A DNA stretch of 64,000 nt from Melaminivora sp034675505. Lineage in GTDB: Bacteria; Pseudomonadota; Gammaproteobacteria; Burkholderiales; Burkholderiaceae_C. Position numbers and translations under genes: made by a program. Under the pieces are notes generated by a model. That model was not told the origin of the DNA. It saw nothing but the letters and a program-made list of their open reading frames with translations, and did no database searches. Location of the stretch: NCBI GenBank assembly GCA_034675505.1, contig JAUCDD010000032.1, positions 51,767 through 115,766 of the forward strand, given 5' to 3'. Below are positions 18,117-26,388 of this stretch, piece by piece. Every line of letters starts with the position of its first letter. Position 1 is the stretch's first letter.

Positions 18117-19340
18117 ATGGAAAGCTATCTCCTGGACTGGGCCAACCTGCTGCTGCGCTGGCTGCACGTCATCACCGCCATCGCCTGGGTGGGGTCGTCG
18201 TTTTATTTCGTCTTCCTGGACAGCAGCCTCACGCCGCCGGTCGATGCAGACCTGAAGCGCCAGGGCGTGAACGGCGAGCTGTGGGCCGTGCACGGCGGGG
18301 GCTTCTATCACCCCGTCAAGTTCAACGTCGCGCCGCCAAAGCTCCCCAGCCACCTGCACTGGTTCTTCTGGGAGAGCTATACCACGTGGCTGTCGGGTTT
18401 TGCGCTGCTGTCCGTCTCCTACCTGTGGAACGCCGGCATCTACCTGGTCCACCCGGCCAACCCGCTCATGTCGCCGGCCATGGCGGTGGTGGCGGCGCTG
18501 GCCTTCCTGGTCGTCTTCTGGCTGCTGTACGACGGCATCTGCCGCGTGTTCGGCCAGCGCGCCAATGGCGACGCCATCGTCGGCGCGCTGGTGCTGGTGC
18601 TGGTGTGCATCGCTGCCTACCTGGCCTGCCACATCTTCCCCGGCCAGGCGGCGTTTTTGCTGATGGGCGCCATGCTGGCCACGTCCATGAGCGCCAACGT
18701 GTTCTTCTGGATCATCCCCGGCCAGCGCAAGGTGGTCGCGGCCCTGAAGGCCGGCCAGCCGGTGGACCCCATCCACGGCAAGCGCGGCAAGCAGCGCAGC
18801 GTGCACAACACCTACTTCACGCTGCCCGTGCTGTTCGCCATGCTGTCCAACCACTACGGCTGGCTCTACAACCATGAGCTGAACTGGCTGGTGCTGATCC
18901 TGATGATGTTCGCCGGCGCCGCCATCCGCCAGTTCTTCGTCATGCGCCACGGCTTCAAGCTGGGCCGCAACAGCCACCCCTGGCCTTATGCGGCCGTGGG
19001 CGTGGTGGTGCTGCTGGGCGTCATCGCCTGGCTCAAGCCCGCGCCGCAGCCCGCCGCCAGCGCAGCGCCTGCCGCAGGCGCGCCGGTGCAGGGCGACGCC
19101 AGCTTTGCCGCCGTGAATGCCCTGGTCACCCAGCAATGCGTGCAGTGCCACGGCGCCGCCATCGCGCAGAAGAACGTGCGGCTGGATTCGCCCCAGGGCA
19201 TCAAGGACCATGCCCAGCAGATCTACCAGCAGGTGGTGCAGCTGAAGAAGATGCCCTTTGGCAACCCCGCCGCCCTGAGCGACGAGGAGCGCGGCGTGTT
19301 CAAGCGCTGGTTCGAGGGCGGTGCGCCCACCACGCCTTGA
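18117..19340 (+). CDS. puuD: Membrane-bound urate oxidase (urate hydroxylase) with cytochrome c domain
   Basis: Oxidises urate to 5-hydroxyisourate. The 407-residue protein begins MESYLLDWANLLLRWLHVI and contains about eight membrane helices with ITAIAWVGSSFYFVFLD, VHGGGFYHPVKF, LHWFFWESYTTWLSGF and GRNSHPWPYAAVGVV, all typical of PuuD (DUF989 family). After a Pro/Ala linker it carries a c-type haem site CVQCH (341-345), with Met379 as likely distal ligand. Unlike soluble uricase it need not make hydrogen peroxide: electrons can pass through the haem domain to the respiratory chain, a feature proposed for this family. The haem domain should face the periplasm. A candidate operator lies upstream; guaD follows after 76 bases on the same strand. 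Confidence 0.95.
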   Translation: MESYLLDWANLLLRWLHVITAIAWVGSSFYFVFLDSSLTPPVDADLKRQGVNGELWAVHGGGFYHPVKFNVAPPKLPSHLHWFFWESYTTWLSGFALLSVSYLWNAGIYLVHPANPLMSPAMAVVAALAFLVVFWLLYDGICRVFGQRANGDAIVGALVLVLVCIAAYLACHIFPGQAAFLLMGAMLATSMSANVFFWIIPGQRKVVAALKAGQPVDPIHGKRGKQRSVHNTYFTLPVLFAMLSNHYGWLYNHELNWLVLILMMFAGAAIRQFFVMRHGFKLGRNSHPWPYAAVGVVVLLGVIAWLKPAPQPAASAAPAAGAPVQGDASFAAVNALVTQQCVQCHGAAIAQKNVRLDSPQGIKDHAQQIYQQVVQLKKMPFGNPAALSDEERGVFKRWFEGGAPTTP

Positions 19341-19416
19341 GCCGCCACAAAGCGATATAGCCGCTATTGCCCGCGCTGCATGCCGGCGCGGGCCCTGGGC
19401 CGGTACATTGCCGCAC

Positions 19417-20691
19417 ATGCACCTGTACCGATCCGCGCTGCTGCGCTTCGCCGACGATGGCTCGGCCCTGTATGAACAAGACGGCCTGCTGGCCACCGCC
19501 GCCGACGAGCGCGGCGTGCAGCGGGTCGTGGCCGCCGGCAGCTGGGCGGCGCTGTCCGGCCAGTTCGCGGGCCAGGGCGTGACCCACTGGCCCGGCCGCA
19601 TCATCGCGCCGGGCTTCGTGGACCTGCACATCCACTTTCCCCAGACCGACGTGATCGGCTCGCCCGCCGAGGGGCTGCTGCCCTGGCTGGAGCACTACAC
19701 CTTCCCGCACGAGGCGCGCTTCGCCGACCCGGCCCATGCGCACGAGGTGGCCTGCTTCTTCCTGGACGAGCTGGCGCGCAACGGCGTGACCACGGCGCTC
19801 ACCTTTGCCACCTCGCACCCCGGCGGCGTGGACGCGCTGATGCGCGAGGCCCAGGCGCGCCGCCTGCGGCTGATCGCCGGCAAGGTGCTGCAGGACCGCC
19901 ATTCGCCCGACGGCGTGCGCGACCAGACCGAGCAAAGCCTGCTGGACACCGAGGCGCTGATCGCGCGCTGGCACGGTACGGATCGCCTGGGCTACGCCAT
20001 CACCCCGCGCTTCGCCCCCACCAGCACGCCCGCGCAGCTGGCCGGCGCTGGCGAGATCGCGGCGCGCCACCCGGATGTGTGGATCCAGTCGCACGTGGCC
20101 GAGAACCTGGACGAGGTGCGCTGGGCGCGCGAGCTGTTCCCCACCTCGCGCAGCTACCTGGGCGTGTATGGCGACTTCGGCCTGCTGCGCGAGCGCGCCA
20201 TCTACGCCCACTGCATCCACCTGGACGACGCCGACCGCGCGCTAATGCGCGAGGCCGGCGCGGCCGCTGCCGTCAGTCCCACCAGCAACCTGTTCCTGGG
20301 CAGCGGCTTTTTCGACTACGTGGCCGCCGACCGCGCCGGCATGGCCTACGGCCTGGCCAGCGACGTGGGCGGGGGCACGTCCTTCAGCCCGTTCCGCACC
20401 ATGCTGGCCGCCTACTACGTGGGCCGGGAGGGGCAGACCAAGGCCGGCATGTCGCTCACGCCCGAGCAGCTGTGGTGGCAGCACACGGCCGGCGCTGCCC
20501 GGGCGCTGGGCCTGGCGGGCGTGGTGGGCAACCTGCAGGCCGGCTGTGAGGCCGACTTCATCGTGCTGAACCCGGCCGCCACGCCGTTGCTGGCGCGGCG
20601 CACGCAGGCCGCACAAAGCATGGCCGAGCTGCTGTTCGCCATGATCGTGCTGGGCGACGACCGGTTGATTGAGCGCACGGTCATTGCATGA
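19417..20691 (+). CDS. guaD: Guanine deaminase
   Basis: Deaminates guanine to xanthine. The 424-residue metal-dependent amidohydrolase has APGFVDLHIHFPQTDVIGSP (metal ligands His71, His73), WLEHYTFPHEARF, GKVLQDRHSPDG, ITPRFAPTSTPAQL, QSHVAENLDEV, GVYGDFGLL, YAHCIHLDD, SPTSNLFLGSGFFDY and LASDVGGGTSFSPFRTM. These are diagnostic for guanine deaminase over other amidohydrolases. The ATG 19417 has no clear ribosome site but begins the conserved region. The gene follows puuD on the same strand and feeds guanine into the urate pathway. Confidence 0.95.
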   Translation: MHLYRSALLRFADDGSALYEQDGLLATAADERGVQRVVAAGSWAALSGQFAGQGVTHWPGRIIAPGFVDLHIHFPQTDVIGSPAEGLLPWLEHYTFPHEARFADPAHAHEVACFFLDELARNGVTTALTFATSHPGGVDALMREAQARRLRLIAGKVLQDRHSPDGVRDQTEQSLLDTEALIARWHGTDRLGYAITPRFAPTSTPAQLAGAGEIAARHPDVWIQSHVAENLDEVRWARELFPTSRSYLGVYGDFGLLRERAIYAHCIHLDDADRALMREAGAAAAVSPTSNLFLGSGFFDYVAADRAGMAYGLASDVGGGTSFSPFRTMLAAYYVGREGQTKAGMSLTPEQLWWQHTAGAARALGLAGVVGNLQAGCEADFIVLNPAATPLLARRTQAAQSMAELLFAMIVLGDDRLIERTVIA

Positions 20692-20693
20692 AA

Positions 20694-20745
20694 CTGGCTG
20701 CCGGCCCGTGTGCAGCAAGCGCTAACAGCTATTATTTAAGTAGCA
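20694..20745 (-). repeat. Dispersed intergenic repeat, divergent copy
   Basis: On the minus strand it reads AATAATAGCTGTTAGCGCTT, then GGGCCGGCAGCCAG. It shares the AATAGCTG start and the CCGGC core with the other copies but has a GCGCTT variant centre. It lies between guaD and dcd. Confidence 0.45.
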
Positions 20746-20782
20746 AAAAGGATGCGTAGAATCGCGCGCCAGGAGTGAACCC

Positions 20783-21349
20783 ATGAGCATCAAGAGCGAC
20801 AAGTGGATCCGGCGCATGGCCGAGCAGCACGGCATGATCGAGCCGTTCGAGCCCGGCCAGGTGCGCCAGCAGGACGGGCGCAAGATCATCAGCTACGGCA
20901 CCAGCAGCTACGGCTACGACATCCGCTGCGCGCGCGAATTCAAGGTCTTCACCAACATCCACAGCACCGTGGTGGACCCGAAGAATTTCGACGAAAAGAG
21001 CTTCGTGGATTTCGAGGGCGACTACTGCATCATCCCGCCCAACAGCTTCGCGCTGGCGCGCACGGTGGAGTACTTCCGCATCCCGCGCGACGTGCTCACG
21101 GTGTGCCTGGGCAAGAGCACCTATGCACGCTGCGGCATCATCGTCAACGTTACGCCCTTTGAGCCCGAGTGGGAGGGCTACGTGACGCTGGAATTCAGCA
21201 ACACCACGCCGCTGCCGGCCAAGATCTACGCCGGCGAGGGCTGCGCGCAGGTGCTGTTCTTCCAGGGCGACGAGCAGTGCGAGGTCAGCTACAAGGACCG
21301 CAACGGCAAGTACCAGGGCCAGAGCGGCGTGACGCTGCCGCGCGCCTGA
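20783..21349 (+). CDS. dcd: dCTP deaminase
   Basis: Converts dCTP to dUTP for thymidylate synthesis. The 188-residue trimeric enzyme has MSIKSDKWIRRMAEQHGMI, ISYGTSSYGYDIRCAREFKV, CIIPPNSFALARTVEYFRIP, LGKSTYARCGIIVNVTPFEP, the catalytic-region GYVTLEFSNTTPLPAKIYA and the C-terminal KYQGQSGVTLPR. It is full length. The start is preceded by CAGGAG. It is a single gene, with the dispersed repeat upstream. Confidence 0.97.
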   Translation: MSIKSDKWIRRMAEQHGMIEPFEPGQVRQQDGRKIISYGTSSYGYDIRCAREFKVFTNIHSTVVDPKNFDEKSFVDFEGDYCIIPPNSFALARTVEYFRIPRDVLTVCLGKSTYARCGIIVNVTPFEPEWEGYVTLEFSNTTPLPAKIYAGEGCAQVLFFQGDEQCEVSYKDRNGKYQGQSGVTLPRA

Positions 21350-21473
21350 AGCGCTGCCTGCAGCGTCGCCCGCCGCTGTCCTACGCGGCTTCGCGCCAGG
21401 GGCGGCAGGGAGGGGGCCAGGCGCTGCCTAGCATCGGCTGCAGTCTTGACAAGCCCTTGCTGGAGCGCATTCG

Positions 21474-21743
21474 ATGGCCCGAACCCTTTCCTCCCACACG
21501 TCTTCCCATGCCGCCGCGTCCCCGGGGCCGCAGCGCGGCGCCGGGCCGCGCCCGCTGCGCTGGGCGGTCCTTGGCGGGGTAGCGGTGATCGCCCTGCAGC
21601 TGCTGGTGTTCGACGTGGTGCTGGAGCGCCATGCCCGCCAGGCCCAGGCACAGGCCGCCAGCTACGTGAGCGTCACGCTGGGCCCGCGCGGCAGCCCGGC
21701 GCCGGTGCCGGCCCCGGCGCTGCTGCTGGCAGCCGGCCAGTGA
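21474..21743 (+). CDS. Small single-pass membrane protein of unknown function
   Basis: An 89-residue frame. Residues 1-27 are hydrophilic, with PRPLRW before one hydrophobic segment (about 30-48, AVLGGVAVIALQLLVFDVV), then a basic/helical stretch and a Pro/Ala-rich tail. No domain is recognised. A GGAG sits at good spacing before ATG 21474, and the hydrophobic pattern argues for a real gene, but there is no homology to rest on. It lies between dcd and the ypfJ-like peptidase on the same strand. Confidence 0.5.
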   Translation: MARTLSSHTSSHAAASPGPQRGAGPRPLRWAVLGGVAVIALQLLVFDVVLERHARQAQAQAASYVSVTLGPRGSPAPVPAPALLLAAGQ

Positions 21744-21837
21744 ACGCAGGCGGCGCCTGGCTGGCGCGCGGTGCGCCGGCGCGGGCGTAACATCCGCAGA
21801 CTTTGCGCACCATGCGCCGCAGCTGAGAGGGCAGACC

Positions 21838-22707
21838 ATGAGATGGGAAGGCAACCGCGAGTCCGACAACGTTGAAGACCGGCGCAGCTCGGGCGGCGGC
21901 GGCGGGCTCATTGGCGGGCGCAGCATCGGTATCGGCACCGTGGTCGTCGCGCTCATAGGCTGGGGCGTGTTCGGCATCAACCCGCTGACCACCATAGGCG
22001 TGCTGTCGGGCGGCGGCGCGCCGCAGGCGCAGCAGCAAGGCCCGGCGCACGCGCCGCCCCAGGGCGACCGGCAGGCGGCCTTTGTCTCCACCGTGCTGGC
22101 CTCCACCGAGGACGTCTGGGCCCAGGTCTTCAGCCAGGGCGGGTCGCAGTACCGGGCGCCCAAGCTGGTGCTGTTTCGCGGCGCCACGCCCACGGCCTGC
22201 GGCACTGGGCAAAGCGCCATGGGGCCGTTCTACTGCCCGGGCGACCAGAAGGTCTACCTGGACATGGATTTCTTCGACACCATGAACCGCCAGCTGGGCG
22301 CGCCGGGCGAGTTCGCCCGCGCCTATGTGGTGGCGCATGAGGTGGGCCACCATGTGCAGACCCTGCTGGGCACCACGGGCAAGGTCGATGCCATGCGCGG
22401 GCGCGTCAGCCAGCGCGACCAGAACGCCTTGTCCGTGCGCCTTGAGCTGCAGGCCGACTGCTATGCCGGCCTGTGGGCGCACCACTCGCAGCAAGCGCGC
22501 AACTGGCTGGAGGCGGGCGACATCGAGTCGGCCATCAACGCCGCCCAGCAAATCGGCGACGACACCCTGCAGCGCAAGCAGACCGGCACCGTGCGCCCGG
22601 ACGCCTTCACGCATGGCTCCAGCGCGCAGCGCGTACGCTGGTTCAACCAGGGCTACAAGACCGGAAGCGTGCAATCTTGCGACACGTTTAACACACCTTC
22701 CCTTTGA
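21838..22707 (+). CDS. Neutral zinc metallopeptidase, YpfJ family
   Basis: A 289-residue membrane-anchored putative metalloprotease. MRWEGNRESDNVEDRR at the start and the Gly-rich segment before a hydrophobic helix (about 27-50) are family features. The zinc site HEVGHH lies in AYVVAHEVGHHVQTLLG, with a likely third ligand in LELQADCYAGLWAHH. APKLVLFRGATPTACG and GPFYCPGDQKVYLD complete the pattern. Length matches the family. Substrate and role are not known. The DEAD-box helicase follows after 40 bases on the same strand. Confidence 0.9.
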   Translation: MRWEGNRESDNVEDRRSSGGGGGLIGGRSIGIGTVVVALIGWGVFGINPLTTIGVLSGGGAPQAQQQGPAHAPPQGDRQAAFVSTVLASTEDVWAQVFSQGGSQYRAPKLVLFRGATPTACGTGQSAMGPFYCPGDQKVYLDMDFFDTMNRQLGAPGEFARAYVVAHEVGHHVQTLLGTTGKVDAMRGRVSQRDQNALSVRLELQADCYAGLWAHHSQQARNWLEAGDIESAINAAQQIGDDTLQRKQTGTVRPDAFTHGSSAQRVRWFNQGYKTGSVQSCDTFNTPSL

Positions 22708-22747
22708 TGCTGGCTGTTTTTTGTTGCAGTGCGACAATAGCGGGTTG

Positions 22748-24226
22748 ATGACACAAGCATATTCAAGCCTCGCGCTGGCAGAACCTCTGAAGCGCGCCGT
22801 AGCCGACATGGGCTACGAAACCATGACGCCCATCCAGGCGCAGGCCATTCCCGTCGTCCTGACGGGCAAGGACGTGATGGGTGCGGCCCAGACCGGCACC
22901 GGCAAGACGGCGGCGTTCTCGCTGCCGCTGCTCGAGCGCCTGCTCAAGCACGAGAACGCCTCGGCCTCGCCCGCGCGCCATCCGGTGCGTGCGCTGGTGC
23001 TGCTGCCCACGCGCGAGCTGGCCGACCAGGTCGCGCAGCAGATCGCCCTGTACGCCAAATACACCAAGCTGCGCAGCACCGTGGTGTTCGGCGGCATGGA
23101 CATGAAGCCGCAGACGCTGGAGCTGAAGAAAGGCGTCGAGGTGCTGGTGGCCACGCCCGGGCGCCTGCTGGACCACATCGAGGCCAAGAACGCGGTCCTG
23201 AACCAGGTCGAGTACGTTGTGCTGGACGAGGCCGACCGCATGCTGGACATCGGTTTCCTGCCCGACCTGCAGCGCATCCTCTCCTACCTGCCCAAGCAGC
23301 GCACCACGCTGCTGTTCTCGGCCACGTTCTCGCCCGAGATCAAGCGCCTGGCGGGCAGCTACCTGCAGGACCCCATCACCATCGAAGTGGCGCGGCCCAA
23401 CGAAACCGCCTCCACGGTGGAGCAGCGCTTCCTGAGCGTCAGTGGCGACGACAAGCGCCGCGCCATCCGCAAGGTGCTCAAGCAGCGCGACATTCGCCAG
23501 GCCTTCATCTTCGTCAACAGCAAGCTGGGCTGCGCACGCCTGGCGCGCGCCCTGGAGCACGATGGCCTCAAGGCCACGGCGCTGCACGGCGACAAGAGCC
23601 AGGACGAGCGCCTCAAGGCCCTGGAGGCCTTCAAGAGCGGCGAGGTCGACCTGCTGGTGTGTACCGACGTGGCCGCGCGCGGGCTGGACATCAAGGACGT
23701 GCCGGCGGTGTTCAACCACGACGTGCCCTTCAACGCCGAGGACTACGTGCACCGCATCGGCCGCACCGGCCGCGCCGGCGCTTCGGGCCTGGCGGTGACG
23801 CTGGTGGCCTCCAGCGATGCGCGACTGGTGGGCGACATCGAGAAGCTGATCAAGAAGAAGATCGAGATCGAGCCCGTTGAGCTGGACGACGAGCGCCCGC
23901 GCGGCCATTTCAACGACGGCCGCCGTGCCTGGCGCGAGGGCGCGGAGGGCGCGGGCGCACCCCGCGGCCAGGGGCCGCAGCCGCGCGCCGGCAGCGCCGG
24001 CGCTGGCGGGCGCAGCGGCGGCGGCCACCACCGGGGCGCTTCGGCCTCCCGCGATCCGTTCTTCGACAAGCCCTATGAGGCCAGCCCGGCGCCTGGCACC
24101 GGCCCGGCCAACTGGGAGTCTGCGCCCCGGGCCGGCTCGTCGGCGCGGGGCAGCATCTCCGCCAACATCAAGCCCCGGCGCAAGGTGGCGGCCCTGTTCA
24201 AGGCGCCTGAGGCGGCCGCGCAGTAG
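22748..24226 (+). CDS. DEAD-box ATP-dependent RNA helicase (RhlE-like)
   Basis: Unwinds RNA in ribosome assembly or RNA turnover. The 492-residue protein has all helicase motifs in order: the Q motif (GYETMTPIQAQAIP), AQTGTGKT, PTRELADQ, TPGRLLDH, DEAD in VLDEADRMLDIGF, SATF, then in the second domain AFIFVNSKLGCARL, TDVAARGLDI and HRIGRTGRAG. A basic, Gly/Arg-rich C-terminal tail (from about residue 385) with GGRSGGGHHRG probably binds RNA. The ATG 22748 follows the ypfJ-like gene by 40 bases. RhlE is the closest class from motif spacing, but RhlB/DbpA-type alternatives cannot be ruled out. Confidence 0.93.
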   Translation: MTQAYSSLALAEPLKRAVADMGYETMTPIQAQAIPVVLTGKDVMGAAQTGTGKTAAFSLPLLERLLKHENASASPARHPVRALVLLPTRELADQVAQQIALYAKYTKLRSTVVFGGMDMKPQTLELKKGVEVLVATPGRLLDHIEAKNAVLNQVEYVVLDEADRMLDIGFLPDLQRILSYLPKQRTTLLFSATFSPEIKRLAGSYLQDPITIEVARPNETASTVEQRFLSVSGDDKRRAIRKVLKQRDIRQAFIFVNSKLGCARLARALEHDGLKATALHGDKSQDERLKALEAFKSGEVDLLVCTDVAARGLDIKDVPAVFNHDVPFNAEDYVHRIGRTGRAGASGLAVTLVASSDARLVGDIEKLIKKKIEIEPVELDDERPRGHFNDGRRAWREGAEGAGAPRGQGPQPRAGSAGAGGRSGGGHHRGASASRDPFFDKPYEASPAPGTGPANWESAPRAGSSARGSISANIKPRRKVAALFKAPEAAAQ

Positions 24227-24300
24227 GCCGCCAGCGCGCCCCTGCGGCGCGCGCACGGCCAGCGCAGGGCTTGCCGGCGCAAAACGCCATCCCAGCGGCC

Positions 24301-24364
24301 ATTTTGGGTAAAAAGGCCTTCTTGCCGGCGTCAATCAACGATAGTTAGCTATCGATTTGATAGC
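24301..24364 (-). repeat. Dispersed ~60-bp intergenic repeat, copy 3
   Basis: Minus strand: GGCTATCAAATCGATAGCTA, then GATTGACGCCGGCAAGAAGGC and a T-rich end. It shares GATTGACGCCGGCAAG exactly with the copy at 14021. It abuts the 3' end of the second nosL gene. Confidence 0.7.
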
Positions 24365-24372
24365 CGCCTGGC

Positions 24373-25011
24373 TCAATGCCCGCCGTGGCCCGCCGCCTCG
24401 CCCGCCAGGGCGGCGACCAGCGGCCCGTCCACTTCCGCATAGGCCAGCACCCGGCCGCCGCGCTGGCGCGCGAAGGCCTGCGCCGCCGCTGGCGTGGCAA
24501 AGGCCGGCAGGTTGCCCGCGCGCATGGGGCCGCGGGCATTGGAGCCATGGACGAACCAGGCGCTGCGGGCGGCGATCCAGCCGCCTGCCTGTGTGCTGCT
24601 GTCGGTGACGTAGATCGCGGCGATGGGCAGCGATGCGTGGGCGGGGCCGTAGCGCTTGCGCTCGTGCAGGTACATGAACAGCGACAGCGGCGAGTCGAAG
24701 AAATGCGCGTCGCCGCCCTCATGGATGGCCTGCGCGGCCCACTCGCGCGACCGCGCGGGGTACATGCCGCAAACCGGGCAGCGCGCCTGCGCCGGCACCG
24801 GGCGCGGGGCGGTCGGCGCCAGGCCGCTGGCGGGGTCGTAGGGCGTGGCCGGGGCGACCAGGCAGACGTCGCCGTCGGGCAGGTCCGGCGCGGCGGCCAG
24901 CGCGGGGCGCCGCTGCCGCGCCGCCAGCGTGCCCAGCGCTGCAGCGGCCGCGCCGGCCAGCGCCAGGCCCAGCCAGGCGCGGCGGTCCAGGGCGAGGCTG
25001 TCGACCGGCAT
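24373..25011 (-). CDS. Second NosL-like copper-binding protein of the nos operon
   Basis: A 212-residue exported protein. The N-terminal RRAWLGLALAGAAAAALG suggests a twin-arginine-like or uncleaved membrane signal. The core has a NosL signature ARCPVCGMYPAR (CxxCGM, Cu(I)-binding type), then DAHFFDSPLSLFMYLHERK, AIYVTDSSTQAGGWI, and a His-rich end (AAGHGGH). It starts eight bases after the nosL stop and ends the nosZRDFYL run. It probably helps copper delivery to NosZ alongside NosL; the two are paralogues with different metal motifs. How they divide the work is unknown. Confidence 0.8.
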   Translation of the reverse strand: MPVDSLALDRRAWLGLALAGAAAAALGTLAARQRRPALAAAPDLPDGDVCLVAPATPYDPASGLAPTAPRPVPAQARCPVCGMYPARSREWAAQAIHEGGDAHFFDSPLSLFMYLHERKRYGPAHASLPIAAIYVTDSSTQAGGWIAARSAWFVHGSNARGPMRAGNLPAFATPAAAQAFARQRGGRVLAYAEVDGPLVAALAGEAAGHGGH

Positions 25012-25019
25012 GACGGCGC

Positions 25020-25568
25020 CTACATGCGCGTGTCGTGCAGCGCGCCGCCGCTCAGGTCCACCATGTCCAGCTTCACGTCGGCGTAGCGCATGACCTTGCC
25101 GCCGTACTCGCCGGCAAATTTGGTGGCGTCGGCCTCCTGCGCGAAGCTGGCGATGGTCGGGCCCATGGAGCCGTGGCGCTTGCTGCCCAGCACATAAAAG
25201 GCCCCCTTGGCGTCGATCCAGTGGCCCTGGGGCTCTTCCCATTGGGCCTGGCCCATGTCCTGCACCCAGGCGGCGCGCACGGCACGCACCTGCTCGCCGG
25301 CCAGCATGGTGTTGAAGAACTCCACCGTGTCGCAGAAGAAGGACGGCTTGTCCTGGCCGGCAAAGACGACCTGCGCCTTGGGGCCGGGGTAGTCGGCCAG
25401 CAGCATGCCGTCGAGCTCGCAGGAGGTGCCGCGGTCGATCTCCACGGGTGCCAGGGCGGCCTGCTGCTGGTCCTTGTCGCCACAGGCGGTGAGCAGGCCG
25501 GTGGCGGACAGGGCGGCGAGGGCTGCCAGGCCGAGGGCGCGGCGGCGGGTCATGCAGTGGCAGTTCAT
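25020..25568 (-). CDS. nosL: NosL copper chaperone lipoprotein
   Basis: Outer-membrane or periplasmic lipoprotein that supplies Cu(I) for the CuZ site of nitrous oxide reductase. The 182-residue protein has RRRALGLAALAALSATGLLTAC, with a lipobox at LTAC. The mature part has SCELDGMLLADYPGPKAQ, where Cys and Met are likely ligands, and PSFFCDTVEFFNTML and IDAKGAFYVLGSKRHGSMG, all NosL features. Its ATG overlaps the nosY stop as ATGA (25565-25568), so translation is coupled. Confidence 0.92.
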   Translation of the reverse strand: MNCHCMTRRRALGLAALAALSATGLLTACGDKDQQQAALAPVEIDRGTSCELDGMLLADYPGPKAQVVFAGQDKPSFFCDTVEFFNTMLAGEQVRAVRAAWVQDMGQAQWEEPQGHWIDAKGAFYVLGSKRHGSMGPTIASFAQEADATKFAGEYGGKVMRYADVKLDMVDLSGGALHDTRM

Positions 25569-26380
25569 GGCTTGAATCTCCAGTGGGCCAGGGCGAGCGG
25601 CAGCGCGATCCAGGCAAGCATCACGCCGCCCATGGTGAGCGGGTTGCCGAGCGACGCCGGCACCACGCTGGCCAGGCCATACAGGGTGCGCACGTCCTCC
25701 AGCGAGAACACGTTGAGGATGCGGAACACGTCCGCGGGGTTGAGCAGCAGCAGCCAGGCAAAGGCGTCGCCAGCGAACTGCCCGCCGGTGGTGACCAGCA
25801 GGCCCAGCACCAGCAGGTCGAACACCAGCACGAAGAAGAACCAGGTGGCAATCGCCAGACCGGAAGCGCGCGTGCGCTCGCGCGCCAGCACCGACAGCAG
25901 CACGGCCAGGCTCAGGAACGCCAGGCCCAGCAACACCGACGAGACGATGAAGCCCGCGTAGTGGTACAGCGCGTTGGCGCTCATGTGCCGCCACAGCAGC
26001 ACGGCGACCGAGCCGAAGCCGGCCAGCGTGGAGAGCGTGAGCGCCAGCGCCAGGCCCAGGTATTTGCCCAAGAGCAGCTCCAGCCGGGTGATGGGCAGCG
26101 ACAGCAGCAGATCCAGCGAGCCGCGCTCGCGCTCGCCCACGATGGCGTCAAAGCCCAGCAGCAGGGCGATCAGCGGGATCAGGTAGATGACCAGGCTGAC
26201 CAGGCTGGCGATGGTGAACTCGATGGAGCGAAAGCCCACCTGGCCCTGCTGCGCGCCGCCGAAGTAGGCGATGACCAGCGAGAACGCGGTGAACACGAGG
26301 GCCACCGCCAGCACCCAGCGGTTGCGCATGCGGTCGCGGAACTCCTTGGCGGCGATGGTGAAGATCTGGGACGGTTCCAT
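25565..26380 (-). CDS. nosY: NosY, ABC transporter permease for nitrous oxide reductase maturation
   Basis: Membrane subunit of the NosDFY complex. The 271-residue protein starts MEPSQIFTIAAKEFRDRMRN and has about six membrane helices, with LLLGFDAIVGERERGSLDLLLSLP and VLARERTRASGLAIATWFFF, as in NosY. The start lies eight bases after the nosF stop, and the stop overlaps the nosL start. It works with ATPase NosF and periplasmic NosD to assemble the copper-sulfide cluster of NosZ. Confidence 0.94.
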   Translation of the reverse strand: MEPSQIFTIAAKEFRDRMRNRWVLAVALVFTAFSLVIAYFGGAQQGQVGFRSIEFTIASLVSLVIYLIPLIALLLGFDAIVGERERGSLDLLLSLPITRLELLLGKYLGLALALTLSTLAGFGSVAVLLWRHMSANALYHYAGFIVSSVLLGLAFLSLAVLLSVLARERTRASGLAIATWFFFVLVFDLLVLGLLVTTGGQFAGDAFAWLLLLNPADVFRILNVFSLEDVRTLYGLASVVPASLGNPLTMGGVMLAWIALPLALAHWRFKP

Positions 26381-26388
26381 GGCCTGGG

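Noticed and set aside
19341..19416. Region between puuD and guaD as a repeat copy (GATATAGCCGCTATTG)
   Set aside because: Only a short ATAGC match and no aligned core; the GC-rich stretch that follows is not like the family.
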